This document shows positions 61,201 to 64,000 of a stretch of 64,000 nt of DNA, piece after piece (position 1 is the first letter of the stretch; every line of letters starts with the position of its first letter). The notes under the pieces were generated by a model. That model saw only the letters and a program-made list of their open reading frames with translations. It did no database searches and was not told where the DNA came from. The translations under genes were made by a program, and so were the position numbers. The stretch lies in contig JAKZAN010000002.1 in assembly GCA_023053545.1 (NCBI GenBank), positions 5,750,375-5,814,374 on the forward strand, in the 5' to 3' direction. Source of the DNA: Lepidurus packardi. Lineage: Eukaryota > Arthropoda > Branchiopoda > Notostraca > Triopsidae.

Positions 61201-63178
61201 TGCCGGATGCACGTTATCTGCACCAAATCCGTTTCCTGAAAAAGGCTTTTTTTCCCGCAAAAAAAACTTTCCAAAGACCTAAAATCCTCAGAAATTTGTG
61301 GTTTTCTTCTTCCTCCTGTACAACTCAAGGAAGACTCATTCAAGGCTGATCTGCAGATTCAGTTATACAACAACAATTCTCCTACTCACATGCTGAACGT
61401 GGACGCCCCCAACGGCTTCATGGGGTAGCTTGAACCCGAGATAAGGCGCGTTCATACTAGCCCGCGCCCCTACCACTAAGTGCCAAGACCCCAGACATGA
61501 AGCAATCGAACGTTTCTACACTCAAACCACATGTGATCTGCAGAATTGGACGTACATAAAGGAGAATTCCAAAGCTAATGCATTTAGTCCAAACCCCTGC
61601 TTTTACCGTGACAAAGTTCCACTGACATCCCTCTAACCAGGCGCTTATTTTTACAATCGAATCCCGGGCCCTTTTTTTAAGTCTGCAAACGCTACGGGGT
61701 TAAAAGGCTGCAAATTACCAAGGAAAACTTACCCAGCGAGACATATCGGGCGGTAGTGAAGCAGCAATACTCTCTCTTGCATCTCGTAGGTACAGAAAAT
61801 CCCATCAGGATTAAACAGAGACAAAGACGGTCTTAAACCACTTTCCTGCGTCCGTTGCACGATCGATCTTATAAAACACAACACTCTGGTTGCCCTCCAA
61901 ACAACGCCGAGTCCTCCAAACAACTGCTAAGGCCAAAAACAAACAGAAATTCACCACTTGCCTTACACAAAATACCCATGAATTTCCCCTGCTGTGCCCA
62001 ATGCATGGGAAGAGACGCGACCTACAAACTTTTCCATGCACACTAAAAAAAGTATTCCTTAAAAAATGCTCGTCTTCTTTAGGCACACCAAAACTATTAA
62101 CCAAAAGCAACAGACCCGACTCCCGATCTCTTTTTCTCTTGTAGGAAAATCCAATACGAACATCGATGGCTCAGCCAGCTCGTAAGACTGTTATCAAAAT
62201 CTGCGAAGACATTTTGGTCATTTTAGTCCTCTCTAAAACCAACCTCGTTAATCAAAGTCAGAGCCAATGCACCCAAAAGGGAGACATTCTCCATAGAAAA
62301 TTAGCCTGCATACGTCTACCTCTAACTGGTTGCAAGCCATAGCAACCTTTTGTCACATAAAAGCAAAATTATCTTTTGAAGAACCACAGTAATCACAAAG
62401 CTCAAACTCTAACATTCAACCCCAAGAAAAACAAAATTAAGTTTGCGTCGCAGTAGAGAGTAAACCATGCCAGAAGTATATCTTACCAGACATGTTGATG
62501 AGAAAAAGAATTGTTTTAATTTCACCGCCTTTAAGCTTGCTATAAAAAGAAAAGAAGCTACAGACTTTGTCCGTTGCTATACCTATAACTTGAAGAATAA
62601 ATATTCAACTAGCCAGTCACCCCCCCCCCCCCTCCCTCTCACCCAGCTTCCCAAGTCCCAATTAAAAGATATTAAGAATGACTACTAAATATACAAGTTG
62701 GATTGAGTGAACTTAACGACCAATGACTTTGTTTTACAGTTTGGTGCTTTAGTCGTCTCGCAAGGACGGGAAGAGAGAAAAAAAACTTTACCTTGACAGC
62801 GCACAAGGCATCTCATGGGACTCGCCGGCCTCTTCCCCTCGTTTGAGAAGATCCGCGGATGCATTGGTTCCTCTTCGAAGCTCCCGTTTCCTTTCTTCTT
62901 GCCTCGACACTACTTAGTGTTTTCGTGCAATCCACTGCATTTTACTTAAAAAAAAAAAGAAACAAAGGATAAAAAAGATGAATTAGATAAAAGAAAACAA
63001 CAAAGGGTACTAAAAACCGTTTTCGCGAGAATCATTGTAACCATGGGAACTGGTAACTAGTTACTTGACTCTCTTAGCTTTTCTCCTAAGCTACTTTTCT
63101 CTAAAACCTAGGTGAACTTTACTTTGTAGGCTTCATGTTCTGAGTGCTTTAGTTTTAGGCAATTAAACTTACAAAAAT
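61201..63178. other. Divergent intergenic region between the Rap1GAP first exon and ARMC9
   Basis: About 2 kb with promoters for both directions expected. It contains a C13 run (62620-62632) and short frames (61811-62144, 62467-62688) without recognisable motifs. Confidence 0.55.
62620..62632 (+). repeat. Poly-C run (13 bp)
   Basis: Uninterrupted C homopolymer between two genes; length may be assembly-dependent. Confidence 0.85.
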
Positions 63179-63823
63179 ATGAAGGCATGTCAGTTTTGTG
63201 AAACTCATCAACTCTTGGAAGACGTAAGTTACTGGGACAGACAACTTATTATTTGACTTACGAAGGTTCCCTCGAACCTTTTGTTTGTAGTACGTGACGT
63301 TTTTCGGGTTAAGCAAGACAGGACAAGTGCTCCGAGAGGAAATTGGCGACCGCGAGAACAAAACATGGAAACCAACCGACGAGCGCGATACGGAGATTTG
63401 TCCTTGGCACGTGACTTATGTGCAGCAACAATGGAAACTCAGCTACACCGCCTTTGAGCGAGGAGAAGACGAACCTTTTTTCAACGTAAGAATCAGAGAG
63501 CTAATTCTAAGTTTTTTTGTTTTATTTACAAGTTTAACTTTCTGTTATAACTAACGGCAGTCTTCTAAACTAAACAGCTGTGGGAGAAATTTAACGTGAA
63601 TGAACAGGACAATGCGTTTGAATTCAAACTACGCCTTTACTTTGCACTTTATCCTCTTAATATTGAGAAGGCGACTCTAAATAGTTCGCGAATTAAGCGT
63701 TTTCAAGCATTTTTGGAAGAGAGAGGCTACACTTACTCTTCGGATCCACAATGGACCGCTTACTTCGCTTTACCCTTCGTTCCCGAGCCGTATAAACATC
63801 CCTTGTTCCAGCATATATATCAG
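63179..63823 (+). CDS. ARMC9: ARMC9 homologue, N-terminal exons (gene continues beyond the window)
   Basis: Exons: 63179-63223, 63291-63485, 63578-63823, all phase 0, giving the first 162 residues; the last donor is CAG|GTAAAG. ARMC9 is a ciliary-base protein (basal body and daughter centriole; Joubert syndrome in humans) that works with TOGARAM1 on ciliary microtubules. The N-terminus matches the human LisH-containing region in order and length: ETHQLLEDYVTFFGLSKTGQ, then EPFFNLWEKFNV against human VFFDLWEEH-like, FKLRLYFALYPLN, and YFALPFVPEPYKHPLFQHIY against human FYALPFVPNPMVHPSF (human sequence from memory). The start fits the human N-terminal length. Armadillo repeats would lie beyond the window. 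Confidence 0.88.
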
Positions 63824-64000
63824 GTAAAGTTCTTCTTCAACAGAAAATAAACAAAACTATTTTCTAAATTAAGCCCAAGAACTCTTATTACTTCGATAGA
63901 TTTATTTTATAAGTAATTAAAATATTACTTTCAATATTTTCTTTTACCCTGGATTCCATTAATGATTTAGATGCTTTTTACTGAATAATTAAAGCTCAGA
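63824..64000 (+). other. ARMC9 intron, cut by the window end
   Basis: AT-rich sequence after donor CAG|GTAAAG; no acceptor followed by a matching frame before the edge. Confidence 0.7.

Noticed and set aside
1..64000. CRISPR arrays, rRNA, bacterial operons or integrated phage
   Set aside because: No regularly spaced repeats, no rRNA-like sequence, and all recognised genes are spliced animal genes.

Overview
The window is animal nuclear DNA. It holds spliced, multi-exon genes with GT-AG introns (many only 50-90 nt), pyrimidine-rich acceptors, AATAAA signals and dispersed inverted-repeat elements, and there is no operon structure. The gene set (an invertebrate-style cyclic nucleotide-gated channel, LRCH, arrestins, Rap1GAP, ARMC9) fits a protostome invertebrate, perhaps an ecdysozoan. 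I cannot name the species.

Layout from left to right. (1) Positions 18956 to 1135, minus strand: a complete CNG channel gene, eight coding exons, 891 aa, every intron in phase 1. Its 7.5-kb first intron and its 3.9-kb last-but-one intron hold no other gene I recognise; the latter carries two copies of an inverted-repeat transposon and a fold-back hairpin. (2) 18957-28814: a roughly 10-kb gap between divergent genes, with only weak candidates (a cysteine-rich exon near 22.2 kb and a Gly/Tyr-rich mini-ORF near 26.9 kb). (3) 28815-36032, plus: LRCH, fifteen coding exons in one form, with two alternative last exons that give either a membrane anchor or a soluble tail. (4) 36713-38539 and 39348-40938, plus: two tandem arrestin genes, 422 and 392 aa, sharing seven intron positions and phases. 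(5) 40939-43394: a repeat-containing convergent gap with a 41-bp direct repeat and a decayed tRNA-like piece. (6) 61013 to 43395, minus: Rap1GAP, with a GoLoco motif and catalytic domain read from ten consecutive exons, plus a proline-rich first exon with its own TATA box whose link to the rest is unresolved. (7) 63179 onward, plus: the first three exons of ARMC9, cut by the window edge.

Functionally, the CNG channel (cGMP-gated depolarisation), the arrestins (GPCR shut-off) and Rap1GAP (which couples G-alpha-i/o to Rap1 through GoLoco) are all parts of G-protein signalling in sensory cells. ARMC9 acts at the ciliary base, where CNG channels often reside in animals. LRCH is a cortical scaffold. 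Whether this neighbourhood is more than chance is an inference that needs comparison with other genomes.

The most unusual points are the two arrestins, which have lost different halves of the receptor-activation machinery (the finger loop in one, the polar-core arginine in the other), and the mutually exclusive LRCH C-termini. All splice sites were assigned by eye from sequence and phase, without transcripts or database searches.
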